From the NCBI RefSeq assembly GCF_003989795.1, contig NZ_RZHG01000019.1:248145-312144 (forward strand): DNA of 64,000 nt, read 5' to 3'. The notes under the pieces are model-generated. The model was not told the origin of the DNA, did no database searches, and worked only from the letters and a program-made list of their open reading frames with translations. Source of the stretch: Vreelandella andesensis (GTDB lineage: Bacteria > Pseudomonadota > Gammaproteobacteria > Pseudomonadales > Halomonadaceae). The position numbers and the translations under genes are program-made. Positions 63,241 through 64,000 of the stretch are shown here, in pieces; position 1 is the stretch's first letter; every line of letters starts with the position of its first letter.

Positions 63241-64000
63241 TGAAAAAAATTCTAAACGTCCTTTGTGCTGCCGTTTGCGGTGGTGCCGTTTCACTATCCC
63301 TCTCCATTTCTACAGCTCAAGCACAGGAATGGCCCACCGACGATGTGCGTCTGGTTGTCCCTTATGGACCGGGCGGCACTACTGACGTGTTGTCGCGCCG
63401 TGTAGCTGACTTACTGCAGGAAGAGCTCGGTACCAACGTGGTGGTGGAAAACCGCCCAGGGGCTGGCTCCACTGTTGCTACTGGCCGTCTGGCTCGCGGT
63501 GGACGTGACATCGACCACACCATCTTAATGGCCTCTCCTGGACATACTATCGGAGCGGCTATCTTTCCCGACCTCACTTATGATCCGGTCGAAGACTTCG
63601 TGTTCATTCAGAATATGATCGATATTCCCAACGTAATGGTGGTGCCAGCTGACAGCCCATACAACAGCGTGCTGGAGTTTGTCGAAGCAGCTAAAGAGCA
63701 GAACATGACTTTTAGCCACAGTGGTGTGGGCAGTTCTATCCACATGTCTGGTGAGCTGTTTAAAACGCTGACTGAAACCAATCTGACAGCTGTGCCTTTT
63801 TCCGGTAGTGGTGCAGCCTTACCCGCCCTACTGGGCGGCGATGTCGATGTCTCCTTTGAGAACATACCCACTGTGCTCTCCCACATTCAGACCGGCGCTC
63901 TAAAAGCGCTGGCGGTAACCTCGGCTGAACGCTCTGAGTACCTGCCCGATGTGCCGACAATGAATGAGAGTGGAGAGTACAACCTCGATCAGTTCATCAC
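63241..64000 (+). CDS. Tripartite tricarboxylate transporter binding protein (runs off right edge)
   Basis: At least 253 residues of a Bug/TctC-family periplasmic binding protein. Signal peptide about 1-29 (cleavage near AQAQEW), then VRLVVPYGPGGTTDVLSRRV (N-lobe ligand loop), VVVENRPGAGSTVATGRLA, FSHSGVGSSIHMSGELFK and the late LAVTSAERSEYLPDVPT. It differs clearly from the tctC at 22773. No membrane components are in view. Placement after a beta-ketoadipate segment and a PcaR-type operator suggests an aromatic or related acid as ligand, as for TphC-type proteins; this is inference. Confidence 0.9.

Overview
The window reads as chromosome of a moderately GC-rich gammaproteobacterium. Gene content (BCCT osmolyte carrier, Tct, TRAP and Urt transporters, a YbiO-type channel) and protein style suggest a Halomonas/Vreelandella-like halophile. 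That placement is inference from recognised protein families, not a database result.

Layout. 1-17949 is mostly core housekeeping: speE (partial), hemE, ribA, hlyIII, a GST, djlA, dxs-ispA-xseB, serA, a pirin, trhO, an ECHDC3-like crotonase, an IclR regulator, a YqaA-like membrane protein, a YbiO-like mechanosensitive channel, folM and folK. 18210-25906 is transport: a BCCT carrier, then a CitA/CitB-type two-component pair directly upstream of a tripartite tricarboxylate transporter (tctCBA). 26056-43209 is a nitrogen block: urtABCDE (urea import) and ureDABCEFG (urease and its maturation proteins), each preceded by a near-perfect sigma-54 promoter and NtrC-like sites. Between the two operons lie AT-rich decayed DNA, an IS5-type transposase scrap and a minus-strand Mn/Zn/Fe-type ABC transporter. 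43468-50229 holds a chemoreceptor, a LysR regulator, a 2-hydroxyacid dehydrogenase and a TRAP transporter.

A tRNA-Arg(CCG) at 50373-50449 opens an accessory region. It holds a methyltransferase-HNH nuclease fusion, three small proteins of unknown function, two IS66-type transposase remnants flanking an SseA-like sulfurtransferase, and a broken VIT1/CCC1 gene. From 56689 there is an aromatic-degradation segment: a PcaR-type IclR regulator, catI-catJ-pcaF for the last two steps of the beta-ketoadipate pathway, then broken remnants of pcaD, a BKACE (DUF849) enzyme and an M20 amidohydrolase. A TctC/Bug-type binding protein runs off the right edge. Putative operators of the form GTTCG-N5-CGAAC sit before the regulator, before catI and before this binding protein, suggesting one regulon.

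Recurring themes: short tandem duplications (12-19 bp) at gene boundaries throughout the core part, hairpins between binding-protein genes and their membrane-component genes, and many remnants on the right side. The least explained material is the accessory block 50602-53780.
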